Of a DNA stretch of 64,000 nucleotides, positions 32,059 to 44,393 are shown piece by piece (within the stretch, counting starts at the first letter, position 1; every line of letters begins with the position of its first letter). The position numbers and the translations under genes were made by a program. Origin of the DNA: Nematopogon swammerdamellus. Taxonomy: Eukaryota; Arthropoda; Insecta; Lepidoptera; Adelidae. The DNA is taken from NCBI GenBank assembly GCA_946902875.1, contig OX336343.1, positions 13,699,361 to 13,763,360 of the forward strand. The letters run 5' to 3'. The notes beneath the pieces were generated by a model that saw nothing but the letters and a program-made list of their open reading frames with translations, did no database searches and had not been told where the DNA came from.

Positions 32059-33250
32059 CGCTATGTAGATATGTACAAATGTCTTCTTCATTAAGCAGTG
32101 CCCGTAATTTAAATTTCACACATAATAATCAAACACGGAGAGATCAAACTCGAGAATGTGGGAAGGAGAGTAAAATTAGAAGTGTTTATTTATTTTGTGG
32201 TAACCGAAGTATCACGTGTAAATCCAGGCGCTTAGAGCCTCGCGGGGAGCGGCAACATTACGTAATATATACCTTTAAAGATAGCAATGTGATACGTGTT
32301 AACGCGAGAGCGCGCAGTAGCTAAATTCGTCCGACCGAGAACGCTCTACAAAGCGACAGAAATAATTGAACGTTAGAGCGCAAGAAGGCACCGGCAAAGG
32401 AATTACAAGAACAAAATAACGGCACCGACGTTATTTAGCTAAAGTAATTCGCACCATATAAAACCGATTTCGGCTCCTCTCAAAGTCTCCAGGCAAATTG
32501 CGGAGCGGGGACCGGGGAGAAAAAAACATTTTATTTTTCTCGTCGAGCGCGTCGCAATAGCCCTGTAAGGCGAAGCGATGGCGCTCCTCCGCCGCGCCGC
32601 CGAAATACTTGGCCGAATTTCCAAGAACATCGGCCGAATATCAATGTCCGCGGCGGACTTATTCCGCGTCCTGTCCTCGCCGCGTCCGCTGCCGCCCCGC
32701 GCCGCCTCCGCTGCCGCGCCGCCGAGCCGCCGCATCCGCGCCCGCCTCCGTGTCCCCGAGAAAAGAGGACCCTAAAATATTTGCCGAGATTCGTACACAA
32801 AGCCGGTCCCCGTATTATGACGGCACCGCGCAGTCCCGTTAAAATGGATTAGGCCAATCGTAAGAAAATAAGAGCACTCGCCAGCGTAAATTTTATTTTC
32901 GGGATAAAGATGGATCTTGGGGCTTAATGTTTCTCCTCGCTCGGTATAAGGCATTAGTGCGACTGTCTCTTGTCTCGCCCTTCCCCCCTCCTCCCTCCGC
33001 GCCACCGGATGTCGCCCGCCCGAAGGCTTCCTCGCGATATTTAATTTCGATATCACTCTCGCTGGCCCTTTCTTTGTGAGATCGCTTGCTGTATAAATTG
33101 AATTGGGCACTTCCTTGTAAAGAGAGGAACAGAGACTGCGTTCCTATACTTGGCGTCGGCTTTTTCGCATAATAAATCGGCTTCGTCAATCACTACATAC
33201 CTCACTGACAAGAACGTCGTTGATAGAGATATAGGTATATCAAGCGACAT
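32059..33250. other. CpG-rich island, unassigned
   Basis: About 32220-33200 is unusually GC/CpG-rich, with GCCGCCGCGCCGCCGAGCC-like text and overlapping frames in several phases and both strands, none with a known domain. A promoter/CpG-rich exon or an unclassified repeat are both possible. The 31465 echo suggests a repeat component. Confidence 0.35.
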
Positions 33251-33714
33251 ATCTACCTAGAGTGTGTGGGTATTTGATATATAGTTTTACATACCAAAAT
33301 AAATCGTACAAGCAAAATAGCATTGCAGTTAACAGAACTATAAGTATAATTTTGAGAATCAGAATACCACTAGGAACATGGTTTCTTTACAAGTTCAATT
33401 CAAAGTTCCAATGAAGAGAAGAAATGCTGGATAATTTCAGGTCAAAACATAGAATGATTTGAACGCATGCGTAACCATAATCAAAAGCGAAACGAAGCTT
33501 GACGAAACATCAAAGTTACAACTTATCAAGATTGACCTCCACTATGTTCGATCGTAGAGTTACAGAAAAGATTAGTTATATTAACAGAATGTAGGCTTTA
33601 GGTGTGCGCTTAAAAGCTTCGACTGAAATTTGCAGAAGCAAAATCATTAAAATGAATAGAATTAAAATAATCGATCTCATGAAAAGTCATCAATACTAAT
33701 ATTAAATCTGTAAG
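33251..33714. other. No recognised feature
   Basis: AT-rich sequence with no support for genes. Confidence 0.3.
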
Positions 33715-34080
33715 GGATGGTCATGGACTAAGTTACTTGGTTTTATAAGATATTACGTTTGTAGACTCTATGTATGTTACTAAAACTAAATTGACGATTT
33801 TTAGAAATCTTTTCTGTATGTATTGCAGTGCAGCATGTATGTACCTCAATAACTCTTAAACCGATCATCCGAATTCGATGAAACTTTGTGCAAACACATT
33901 TAGCTATAGAGACGTGACACAGGATATGCTAAATAAAATTCAGTTCCGGTTACGCTAAGATGTGGCTCTCATACAAACCGAATTGTTCCGCTCGCCGAAA
34001 TAAAGGTACGGTAGCGGGCTTATTTACTTTCTTCTTTTTAAATAGAAATTTCACACGAGCGAAGCCGCGCAGTAACATAA
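33715..34080 (-). mobile_element. Family I repeat, copy with empty MITE site
   Basis: The complement of family I runs from AAGGGATGGTCATGGACTAA to the CGAAGCCGCGC end. At the position where 8475 and 21580 carry insertions, this copy reads straight through (minus strand AAAACCAAGTAACTTAGTCC). Confidence 0.7.
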
Positions 34081-36335
34081 TAGATATGTATGCACTGTGA
34101 AAAGACGAAATTACAATTAATTAAATGTCTACATCGCTTTCACATTTGTCTACTAACCTGTGTCAGCACGTGTCACGCACGAGCCGTCTCCCGCAAATTG
34201 TGTGTGTTCATAGATTTATGTTTGAATTAATTGTATGCAATGTATGAATCCATCCTTTCAATTTTTTGGCAGGATCACGTACATATAACATTTTGATAGG
34301 CACGGGTAGGTAGGTATCGTAAAATACAGCAGCGCCATAAATCTGCTCATAACCTCATAAATCCTGCAGGTGCGAGCTTTCGAAGCCTATAATTATTCAA
34401 GTTCGTTATTACTCAACAGCTTTAAATTAAATTTCAGCGCCCATTCGCAGGTAATGGACTCAATTAGTGATAAAAGCGGCCGCGCAGCGCGCGGCGTGGC
34501 GCCACCGTCGCGCCGTGTCGTACGTGTCAGCTTCAAGTCCGCTCTCTGTATTCTACATTTAGAACTAAACTAATTTATTTTTTAACTTATTTAGCTTAAC
34601 ATTTAAATTTTAATTTATTAGATTTATAAGATTTATTAAAAAAAATTGCATAACATGGCAGATCATATTTTCGTTGAGTATTTTACATAAATCAAAGAGT
34701 AAATCACATCAACGCAAATGGAGTTACGATTTTTCCCAGGCTATGTTCACCTCGCATATAGCCTATATTACACGGGTTAAACCTTGAAACAAAACAAAAA
34801 ATCTTTTATATTCTTCCGTTGAGAAGGAGTACTTAAAAACTAATTTAAAAAAATGCACTGAACATTTCTGTAACTAGCGAACGAGAAAAAGAAAATATTA
34901 TTATGAATTTATGAAACCTCAAAGCCTAGATCCACTGGGCTATTGGGAGTGAGAGAAAATTATGCTAGAGTAATCTTGATGGAAACTGGGAGAAATTCTA
35001 TAAGAGTCTCAGGGAATATGCAGCAGCAAAGACCTTCCGACTGACCTCATTGACCCGACGCGGTTTTTTACGGAATTAAAATCTCATATTATGCATTGAC
35101 TATTGCATATTACTAAGTATACGCTAGTAATATGTAAGTCAATGATTGTAATAATATGTAACCGCAGACAAAGTGACAGTGTCAACCTTTGAAAGTTGCC
35201 TTGCACTGCCAACAATTAGATGGGCTCTGCGATTTAGTTGGGTTGTGTGCAAGCATTGCAAGTCAAGGTGCATGCTGGTGATAGTTTGGGATAAATTAAG
35301 TATCCTCAATATACTCTCTTACTTAGTAGTTAATTTCTTTTCTCTTTATTAGTAGTAATTTTTTTCTATCTTACTTAATAGTTAATCTTCTACTTCCAAA
35401 GTTACTTTTAAGGAACGACCGTTTAGTTCAGTCCGATATCCTACATACCTACTTATGTGAATGTTGTAACGCTAAATAAGGGACGTAACTATGTAATATT
35501 GAAGTAAGTGAGGATGCAATGGAAGAGGCAAAGGATAGAGGCCGGCTAACAGACTTATCAGATATTTAACTTTATTAAAAGTAATGTTATTATTTCGCGA
35601 AGGTGAAGTGGCGAGAAGAGGCGGCGAGTCCGCGAGATAGCGGAAGATATTATGCAAATCCAAGAACGTCAGGAGTAATAAATAGAAAACAACAATTTTA
35701 AGGACACGCACAATTCGCTTATCGAGGCAGGTTTGTTTTGATTCGCTTAAAATATATTCGTTTCGCAGTCTACGTAATTAAATCAAAAATAATAAACTTT
35801 CTTCAAAACCCCAACAATGTTAACGTTGTTTTCTCGTTTTAAAGGCGGCGACCTTTTTCTGTGCAAAATAAGTTTTCAGGTTATGTAAATTTTAGTCGTT
35901 ACATTTTGTTTTTATATCAAAATCGAATTATGTAATTTAGTTGTTCAGAGTTCAGGGTACGGTTTCGATGTCTCAAAACATTTTCTGTAGGTACTTAATT
36001 GTTTTCACTTATCAATACTTATGAAAAAAATAATTTGTTACTTTCGTTGTCTACGTGTATTCATTTCATTGTTGTAGGCCAATACGTAAATACACAAAGA
36101 ATCAATAAACAAAGGTCACGTTTCAACATTTCTTCTTTTATGGATATAATAAAATTATTGCTGAAGACATAAAGGAGGTTCAGGTTATTTCAGAGATACA
36201 TTTGAGCTACTCCACTCGTCTTCGCAACGACAAGGGGAGACAAGGGTAGGGGGAGCTGCGCTTAGATAAAAGCTTTCCCAATGAAAAAATCTAAATATCG
36301 TGGTAATGTACAGACCTCCCAACCTCTTTAACTAA
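34081..36335. other. No recognised feature
   Basis: A long AT-rich stretch. The short frame at 34370-34573 and the minus frame at 35472-35711 have no recognisable motif. Confidence 0.3.
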
Positions 36336-36339
36336 TATA

Positions 36340-36412
36340 AACAACTTCTTCACTAGATTGATGAAAAGCCGAAAATGGAGAGAAAACAATACGTGTAGTG
36401 AAGAAATATAAA
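36340..36412. mobile_element. SINE family D fragment
   Basis: CTTCTTCACTAGATTGATGA is followed by AGCCGAAAATGGAGAGAAAA then AGTGAAGAAATATAAAGCGA. The second part resembles the hairpin loop at 60.7-60.8 kb. Confidence 0.45.
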
Positions 36413-36600
36413 GCGAGTACATGATTTGTACTAATATGTATAAAAAAATAAAATAATTATATTAGTACAATGTCCTGAAGTTCTTAAACTAATTTAGAAA
36501 ACTTCCTAAACCGAGCGAAACATAAGCAATCATTTGTTTTCGTAGACTTTCACATCAATGTATCAGATAAAAGTAAGAAGCCTTCATATGGTTCACACAA

Positions 36601-36819
36601 GTGAGAGAATATAATCTTAGAGTTTCAATCCAAGACCCAACTCTCATAACTACAAAAACTGAATCTACTATAGACATTCTGATTCCGTCTTATATAAACT
36701 ATTACTTTGATGGAAAGAACGTGCCATGCCAAATATCACACCATGACAATCATGTCGTAATTCAGAGAATATCTCCAAAAGGTAGACTGGTGCAATTATC
36801 CAAGCATAATCTTTTGTAG
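36601..36819 (+). pseudogene. Possible LINE endonuclease-domain remnant
   Basis: The 72-residue frame contains VSIQDPTLITTKTESTIDIL and later QISHHDNHVVI. The 'PTxIT...STIDxI...S-D/H-H' series is the late part of LINE endonucleases. Flanking domains are missing. Weak. Confidence 0.4.
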
Positions 36820-36949
36820 AAGTGGAAATTACTCTAAAAAAAGTTTAGGTAAACTAGCACCAAGGTTTGATTGTAATGGACTTTAAATGAATACAGGCAA
36901 AACATTTTAGACAGCCTTAAAAAAATGACCATACTGAATGTCCTAAATT

Positions 36950-37310
36950 TAATCTCTACTTCATATAAAAGGAAACGTCTGTCTGTATCAACAATGTACA
37001 TATGTATGGATGGTTGTGGTAAACTCCGGAACCACTAAACAGGTTTTGATGCGGTTTGCACTAATGTAAAGAGTAGTTCTTGAGGCTCACTATAGGCTAT
37101 ATACCATCACGCTAAATAGCTCGAATGGAGGCCACGTACAAGCAAACGTAGCGTGGGACGCCCCCCGGCTAAGTGGACAGATGGCCTAAAAAAGATAGCC
37201 GGGAGTGGATGGATGAGAAGAGCGGAAGACCCCGTATGGTGGCGTGCCTTGGGAGAGGCCTATGTCTAGCAGTGGACCGATACAGGATGATGATGAAATA
37301 GCAATAGGAC
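36950..37310 (+). mobile_element. RTE-like LINE 3' end
   Basis: The coding tail 37147-37269 gives GRPPAKWTDGLKKIAGSGWM and then RRAEDPVWWRALGEAYV before stop, followed by GATGATGATGA repeats, the usual RTE ending. The upstream 36950-37120 is another repeat with 'GGAACCACTAAACAGGTTTT'. Confidence 0.75.
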
Positions 37311-37702
37311 CGAGCAGTATCAAAGAATGTATAGTATGAACGGAATTTAGTGTCGAATGGTAGTGCCGGATGAGAGAGGAGAGAAACACAGAGGGTAGGG
37401 ATAAGAGGGGAGGAGGGGAGGAGTTGAGGACGGGAAGAAGTGGAAGGAAGGGGAAGGGAGCGGGAGGGAGGAAGAGATAGAGAGATATAATATAAGAGAA
37501 GCTATGGTTTATTATCATAGTTGCGTTTAAATCGGTTTTTCTATTAAACCGTGTCTACCGCGATCGAAGCCGCGGAAAAAGGCTAGCGTCAGCATAAACA
37601 CTCTAAAGGTGTAATTTTTTTGGTAATTAATTTAGACTTCGCTAATTTCAATTTATTTTATTAACTAAGAGATTAATGCAGAGACAGGAATAGAGTTAAG
37701 CA

Positions 37703-37925
37703 TATAAAAGTTAAATTACAAATTTAAAACCTCCCGACCCTTAAAAGGCAAAAAATATTTTCGTTTACTTACTTAAAGGAGTCGGAGGACCGCAAAGTAA
37801 ATACTTTTTTATCGGGTTTTTGTTATATTTTATTTACTTAGCGGTCCCCCGACTCGTAAGTAGCCGGAAATTATTTTTGACTTTTGAAGGCTCGAGGTTT
37901 TTTTAAATTTGTAGTTTAACTTTTA
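37703..37925. mobile_element. Foldback element, arms about 95 bp
   Basis: 37708-37798 and 37829-37923 are imperfect inverted complements, starting AAAAGTTAAATTACAAATTT and ending GTAGTTTAACTTTTA. The shared inner motif is 'GAGTCGGAGGACCGC' / 'GCGGTCCCCCGACTC'. A half copy is at 62930-63000. Confidence 0.65.
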
Positions 37926-40080
37926 TTTCAAGGTTTTGTAAAAAAAGCTCAAGCAAATCGGTTCACTTTTTAAGATAATGAATTTTTTGATGACTTAATT
38001 ACCTGATTACTTGATTACAAACATAGCTAACAACAATCCCGATTGAACCAGCTTTCTAATAAAAAAGTCGGCAAGTGCGAGTTGGACTCGCGCACCGAGG
38101 GTTCCGTATCATCAGCATCACTCAATATATTTGTATTATGTATGTACAAAAACAATTATTTTGGAAAATCACGAACCGCCTAAATAAACACTGCAGCAAT
38201 GATTTGACTGTGCGGTATTCGTGGAGTAGAAATATACAAAAATATATTTCATAAATGACATATTTAACGACATATCTACAATTTTGTTTTTTTCTGTTTT
38301 TCTTTACTTGTGATGTGAGACCTTGCTTCTTGCCAAATTTCATTACTCTAGGTCAACGGTACGGTAAGTACCCTATAGCATTTGATTTCATTTGAGTGAG
38401 TTTGCAAGTAAGTATTAAAATTTGCCATAAATAGCCGTATCTTTTGATTATATAGATTTAGAAGCTTTCATTTTCTATAACTCGAAGGGATCGCAGACGT
38501 TAGTATTTCATATTAATTTCAATTTGATATCTTGGCTCATTTCATTACTGAGAAAAGGGATCTTGACACACAAAACAAGCAAATTTTTTTTAATATATAA
38601 CTACAAGATTAACATTTTAGGATTGTTTCCTTTACGTGTGCTATGAGACCTTACTTTTTACCAAATTTTATGATTCTAGGTTGGCGGGAAATACCCTATA
38701 AGTTTTGATTTGATTGGAGTGAATTTGCGAGTATGAAATCTGACATAGATGGCCGTATCTTTTGATTGCGTTAATTTAGAAGCTTGCATTTTATACACCC
38801 TAAAGAGATCATAGATCTTAGTATTTGGTATTAATTTCAAATTGTTATCTTGATCCGTTCCTGAGAAAAAGGGTCATTGACATACAAAACAAATTTTTTT
38901 TTTAAATGTCAATAACTACAATTTTACAATTTTCGGATTTTTTCCTTTACTTGGGCTATAAGATCTTACTTCTTACCAAATTTTATGATTCTAGGTTGTC
39001 GGGAAATACCCTATAGGTTTTGATTTGATTGGAGTGAGTTTGCGAATATGAAATCTGACTTAGATGGCCGTATCTTTTGATTGCGTTGATTTATAAGCTT
39101 GCATTTTATACACCGTAAAGAGATCGTAGATCTTAGTATTTCGTATTAATTTCAATTTGTTATCTTGATCCGTTCCTGAGAAAAAGGGTCCTTGACATAC
39201 AAAACTAAATTTTTTTTTAAATGTTAATAACTACAATTTTACAATTTTCGGATTTTTTCCTTTACTTGGGCTATAAGATCTTACTTCTTGCCAAATTTTA
39301 TGATTCTAGGTTGTCGGGAAATACCCTATAGGTTTTGATTTGATTGGAGTGAGTTTGCGAGTATGAAATCTGCCATAGATGACCGTATCTTTTGATTGCG
39401 TTAATTTAGAAGCTTTAATATTCTACACCTTATAGAGATCGTAGATCTTAGTATTTCGTATTAATTTCAATTTGTTATCTTGATCCATTTCTGAGAAAAG
39501 GGACCTTGACATACAAAACAAACAATAAATTTTTTTTATGTCACATAACATAACCATAAATTTACGCTTTTCGATTTTTTCCTTTACTTTTGCTGTGAGA
39601 CCTTACTTCCTACCAAATTTCATGATTCTAGGTTAACGGGAAGTACTCTATAGGTTTTGATTTGATTTGCCGGTAGCAAAATATGTGACTTAAATGGGCG
39701 TATCTAGTGATTGCGTTGACCTAGAAGCTTAACTTTTTTACACCTCCGAGGAAACGTAGACCTTAGTATTTGATATTAATTTCAAATATGTACCGTGTGG
39801 GGTCGGTACTTAAAAAAAAAAAAAAAAAACTTGATACCTCTACCCGTTCCTGAGAAAAAAGGTCTTGACAGACAGACAGACAGCCAGCCAGCCAGACAGA
39901 CGGACAACAAAGTGATCCTATAAGGGTTCCGTTTTTTCCTCCTTTGAGGTACGGAACCCTAAAAAACGCATTCAAATCGGTCCATCCGTTTGGGACCTAC
40001 GAATCCTACGATGCCACATACACACACACACGTTAAACTTATAACATCCCTCTTTTTTCCTCGGGGGTTGAAAATAGTAA
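37926..40080. mobile_element. Older repeat split by a family H insertion
   Basis: The sequence just left of 38060 and right of 39961 (CATTCAAATCGGTCCATCCG then TATAACATCCCTC and CCTCGGGGGTTGAAAA) together look like one older lepidopteran repeat. The family H element lies between. Inference from motif order. Confidence 0.35.
38060..39962 (+). mobile_element. Family H element with five internal monomers, copy 1
   Basis: It opens AAAGTCGGCAAGTGCGAGTT, then CGCGCACCGAGGGTTCCGTA, and closes with a CAGACAGACAGA/CAGCCAGC run and GGTACGGAACCCTAAAAA. Between them five diverged units of 312-323 bp repeat, each with 'GCCGTATCTTTTGATTGCG' and 'GATTCTAGGTTGACGGGAAA' (landmark at about 38430, 38753, 39066, 39385 and 39697). 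No open frame persists. A Helitron-like or TIR origin is possible; not settled. Confidence 0.8.
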
Positions 40081-40943
40081 ACAATATGATTTGTGACCTG
40101 CCTCCACCACACAAGCCTCCAAAACACAATTTATGAATATTAAACTATACAAAGAGAAAAGTTGTAGATAAATAAAGTTGTATAGTGGGTAAGTAAATAA
40201 TTTAGATCTAACAGTAATGAAGTGGTGTAATAAATTTGTAATAGAAAAAAAAAGTGACAAGCAAAAATAAAGTATACTAAACGGTCCGCCCAACCAATTC
40301 ACATCCAATCTTAGATGAAGCAGACAGATGAGTTACATAATTAGTATAATAGTGTAAATTAGTTTGATAATCAAACAGACACAATACCCCTAGTGAGTGC
40401 GCGTGTTTCGAGGTGTTTAAAACTATGTATATCCAGTTATCACAACTGTTTACTAGCAGCTTTCGAACATAAATTTTCAAACGACTTCAAAAGGAGGAGG
40501 TTCTCAATTCGACTGTATGTTGTTTTTTTTTTTTTGTATGTTTATTACGGGATTACTCCGTCAATTGTGGAACGATTTATTTTTTGTTTTTGTTTGGTAG
40601 TTCATCATTCAGAGGTGGTCCCATATAAATTTTATCGAAATTGATTCAGCGGTTTTTTAAATATCAATAAAAAACTATGGTTTGTGGTTACTTTCAGCAA
40701 AACTTTTGATGTGGACTTTTTCAGCAATAAAAACATAAGCAAGTCGATACCTCAGCAGTCAGCTAGCACTATACTGCAACACGCTCAAATGTTTGACACA
40801 TGGCGAATTATTCTGTACCACTTCAACCGATTTCGATTATTCGATTTCGATTATTATTTTTTATGTAATATTACTAAAAATAATGAAATAGAAGCGAGGC
40901 GGAATATATTATTCCGCTGAGTATACTAATAGCAAAAAATTAC
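40081..40943. other. Sequence between the two family H copies
   Basis: It contains 'AAAAGGAGGAGGTTCTCAAT' at about 40488, a motif ending common in lepidopteran repeats and seen inverted at 63900. The rest is AT-rich and unassigned. Confidence 0.4.
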
Positions 40944-42783
40944 TAAAAAAAGTCGGCAAGTGCGAGTTGGGCTCGCGCACCGAGGGTTCCGTATCATCAG
41001 CATCACTCAATATATTTGTATTATGTAGGTATGTACAAAAACAATTGTTTTGGAAAATCACGAAGGCCTAAATAAACACTACAGCAATGGTTTGACTGTG
41101 CGGCATTCGTGAAGTTATAAAAAAATTATTTCTTATATTATGACTATGACATAACGACATAATATCTAAAATTTTCGGATTTTTTCTTTACTTGTGATGT
41201 GAGACCATGCTTCTTGCCAAATTTCATTACTCCAGGTCAACGTAAGTACCCTATAGGTTTTGATTTCATTTGAATGAGTTTGCAAGTATTAAAATTTGCC
41301 ATAAATAGCCGTATGTTTTGATTATATTGATTTAGAAGCTTTCATTTTATATAACTCGAAGGGATCGCAGACGTTAGTATTCCATATTAATTTAAATTTG
41401 ATATCTTGACTCGTTACTGAGAAAAAGGGTCTTGACTTGCCACACAAAACAATCAATTTTTTTTTAATATCATAACTACAAGTTTACAATTTTAGGATTT
41501 TTTCCTTTACGTGTGCTATGAGATCTTGCTTATTACCAAATTTTATGATTCTAGGTTGACGGGAAATACCCTATAGGTTTTGATTTGTTTGGAGTGAGTT
41601 TGCGAGTATGAAATCTGACATAGATGGCCGTATCTTTTGATTGCGTTGATTTAGAAGCTTGCATTTTCTATACCGTAAATAGATCGTAGCTCTTAGTATT
41701 TCGTATTAATTTCAATTTGTTATCTTGGTCCGTTCCTGAGAAAGGGGGTCCTTGACAAAACAATATATTTTTTTTAATGTCAATAACTACAATTTTACAA
41801 TTTTCGGATTTTTTCCTTTACTTGTGCTGTAAGACCTTGCTTCTTACCAAATTTTATGATTCTAGGTTGACGGGAAATACCCTATAGGTTTTGATTTGTT
41901 TAGAGTGAGTTTGCGAGTATGAAATCTGACATAGATGGCCGTATCTTTTGATTGCGTTGATTTAGAAGCTTGCATTTTCTATACCGTAAAGAGATCGTAG
42001 CTCTTAGTATTACGTATTAATTTCAATTTGTTATCTTGATCCGTTCCTGAGAAAGGGGGTCCTTGACATACAAAACAATATTTTTTTTTTTTAATGTCAA
42101 TAACTACAATTTTACAATTTTCGGATTTTTTCCTTTACTTGTGCTGTAAGACCTTGCTTCTTACCAAATTTTATGATTCTATGTTAACGGGAAATACCCT
42201 ATAGGTTTTGATTTGTTTTGAGTGAGTTTGCGAGTATGAAATATGACATAGATGGCCGTATCTTTTGATTGCGTTGATTTAGAAGCTTTGGTATTCTACA
42301 CCTTAAAGAGACCGTAGATCTTAGTATTTGGTATTAATTTCAATTTGTTATCTTGATCCGTTCCTGAGAAAAAGGGACCTTGACATAGAAAACAAACAAA
42401 CAATTTTTTTAATGTCACATAACTATAAATTTACAATTTTAGATTTTTTCCTTTACTTGTGCTGTGAGACCTTGCTTCTTACCAAATTTCATGATTCTAG
42501 TTTAACGGGAAGTACTCTATAGGTTTTGATTTGATTTGCCGGTAGCAAAATATGTGACTTAAATGGGCGTATCTAGTGATTCCGTTGACCTAGAAGCTTG
42601 CATTTTCTACACCTCAAAGATTTCGTAGACCTTAGTATTTGATATTAATTTCAACTTGATACGTCTACCCGTTCCTGAGAAAAAAGGTCTTGACAGACAG
42701 ACAGACAGACGGACAACAAAGTGATCCTATAAGGGTTCCGTTTTTTCCTCCTTTGAGGTACGGAGTTTCTTGACTTTCCCTAA
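40944..42783 (+). mobile_element. Family H element with five internal monomers, copy 2
   Basis: The head, five monomers (landmark at about 41309, 41626, 41939, 42255 and 42567) and CAGACAGACAGACAGACGGA tail are as in 38060-39962, in the same orientation. Monomer 1 and monomer 5 of both copies share private variants, so the five-unit arrangement was inherited whole. Confidence 0.8.
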
Positions 42784-43030
42784 AAAACTGTGAAATTATG
42801 AAAACTATTCATACAAAATATAAAAACCGACTTAAAAAATGTATGAAATAAAAAAAATCTAACCCTTGAGTTGAAGGCGGTGCTAAAGCAAGCAAAAATG
42901 ATGGATGAAAGAAAACATGAGTCGATGATATCCTTTTGTGATTTTGTGTAGCCTTCTTTTGCACCGCCTTCAACTCCAGGGTTAGATTTTTTTATTTCAT
43001 ACATTTTTTAAGTCGGTTTTTGTGTTTTTT
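42783..43030. mobile_element. Foldback MITE, family J, copy 1
   Basis: ATAAAAACCGACTTAAAAAA and the complement of TTTTTTAAGTCGGTTTTTG frame inner inverted blocks TCTAACCCTTGAGTTGAAGG / CCTTCAACTCCAGGGTTAGA. The central unique part is in opposite sense to the copy at 63488. Confidence 0.75.
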
Positions 43031-43245
43031 ATAAATAGGTACATATGTAGTTTTTTCTATGTTTATCTCAACTGATAGAACATATCAGACAAGTTTAACT
43101 TTTTGTTGTTCAAACATTCTGGGAATAGTTGCTCGCATGCCGGCATTTGTGGAGGCTACGTTCACATGAAATACGGTTGCAGAGCGTTTTCCGGGCACAT
43201 GGAAATTAATAAGGCCCAATAGATCGGGACAGTCATAATATGCAC

Positions 43246-43449
43246 TTACTTACGCATATGTTGCTCAAGACTGATGCATCTAGCATTTACTACGTCAATG
43301 AGGTCATCAGACGATGCCTTTGTGTGAGTAAAACGGAAGTACATGGCACGCACTCGGGCACGCAGGTAATTTCTTTGAATCATTTCTATTTTGTCTGAGT
43401 ATTTTGCATAATAATGATTCCAAACGGAAGAAACATTTCTACTTAGCAT
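43246..43449 (-). pseudogene. LINE RT C-terminal remnant
   Basis: SVWNHYYAKYSDKIEMIQRN with LRARVR resembles the 'WNPxY...IExIQRxFLR' block after the RT domain of non-LTR enzymes. It runs in one frame of about 67 residues. Distant resemblance only. Confidence 0.5.
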
Positions 43450-44186
43450 ATTTAGATAGCATAAATTAATTGAATTAAATTGAATGGAATATATCCACCT
43501 AGTTGCTTTTGTAATTATTTATTTAACAATGAAAGTAATTTTAATGTAAAAAAATATAATTTAATTGCATAAATTTCCGAAAAGTATATTATTTTATTAG
43601 GTATCCATAATTTATTTCTCATAGTTTTCGTACTTAAATCCGTCGTCGCCCTTGCCAATACCATCGAACTCAACAAGAAATAATAAAACCGCTTTGCGTT
43701 GCTCCGCACGTCCCGATCGCAGCAAGTGATGGAGGATCGCGTGACAATATTGGAGACGCCGCGCCGCTCCGGGCGGCCGTGTCGCGTGAGGCGTGACCCT
43801 AGCTCGCCGCACACTACATATTTCAGTGTTAACTTGTTCCGAGTAAAAGGTAGGAGGGATTTTTCAATCCAGTATCAAGGCTGGCCATTAATTGCATCGC
43901 TTGTTAGGCTATGTGTCAAGGAGGGTTGGCAAAAAAGTATTGGACCTTTTAAATGCGAAATTACTAGATTTTCGCGAAGTGTGAAATGTGGAGTATATTC
44001 GGTAAGTCTAAATATGAGCTACTGCGTAATTCGATTGGTTATAGAACCTTATAGTTGTTCATGTAGGAACTAGGTGGTACTTCATCGATTTTCTGTGTTC
44101 GTGCCGGTTACACTGAACCGGTCGGAAAACATCAACTTTTTTTTATTCATTTTTAGGTCGTTTAACAATGATTTGCTAATATCAGC
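43450..44186. other. Unassigned; CpG-rich 43690-43820, SINE B snippet 44096-44135
   Basis: A 124-codon frame (43702-44073) starts in the CpG-rich part; its peptide is not recognised. TCGTGCCGGTTACACTGAAC at 44100 is the complement of a SINE B middle. Confidence 0.35.
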
Positions 44187-44387
44187 ACCATTGCACTCAT
44201 TACCCTATCACTTATGAATGACCCAGATTCCCTAAGGGATAGAGCACGCTCAACAAAATCCAACACAATTACTAAATCCCTCTCACATGGGCTAGATCAA
44301 CTTTTGCATATCACTGCCTTCTGTCATGCCATTGATGCCACTTCCTCCCTTTATCGCAAGACTAACTGGAAGAAATCACTTGTAATG
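44187..44387 (+). other. Exon-like open segment ending at a GTAAGT donor
   Basis: One frame is open from 44172 and reads LMNDPDSLRDRARSTKSNTI, then LSHGLDQLLHITAF and TNWKKSLVM. It is followed directly by GTAAGT (44388-44393), a consensus 5' splice site. The nearest upstream AG is weak. The peptide looks balanced in composition, but I do not recognise a family. It could be a host exon or a retroelement relic. Confidence 0.3.
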
Positions 44388-44393
44388 GTAAGT

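Noticed and set aside
32439..33250. Several overlapping frames of 65-112 codons
   Set aside because: All strands and phases are open because of GC-rich low complexity; none shows a domain.
37186..37518. 110-codon minus frame rich in Pro/Leu/Ser
   Set aside because: It overlaps the plus-strand RTE C-terminus and a purine-rich tract.
38060..42783. CRISPR-like array
   Set aside because: Monomers are 315 bp, directly adjoining, diverged, without spacers, in an animal genome.
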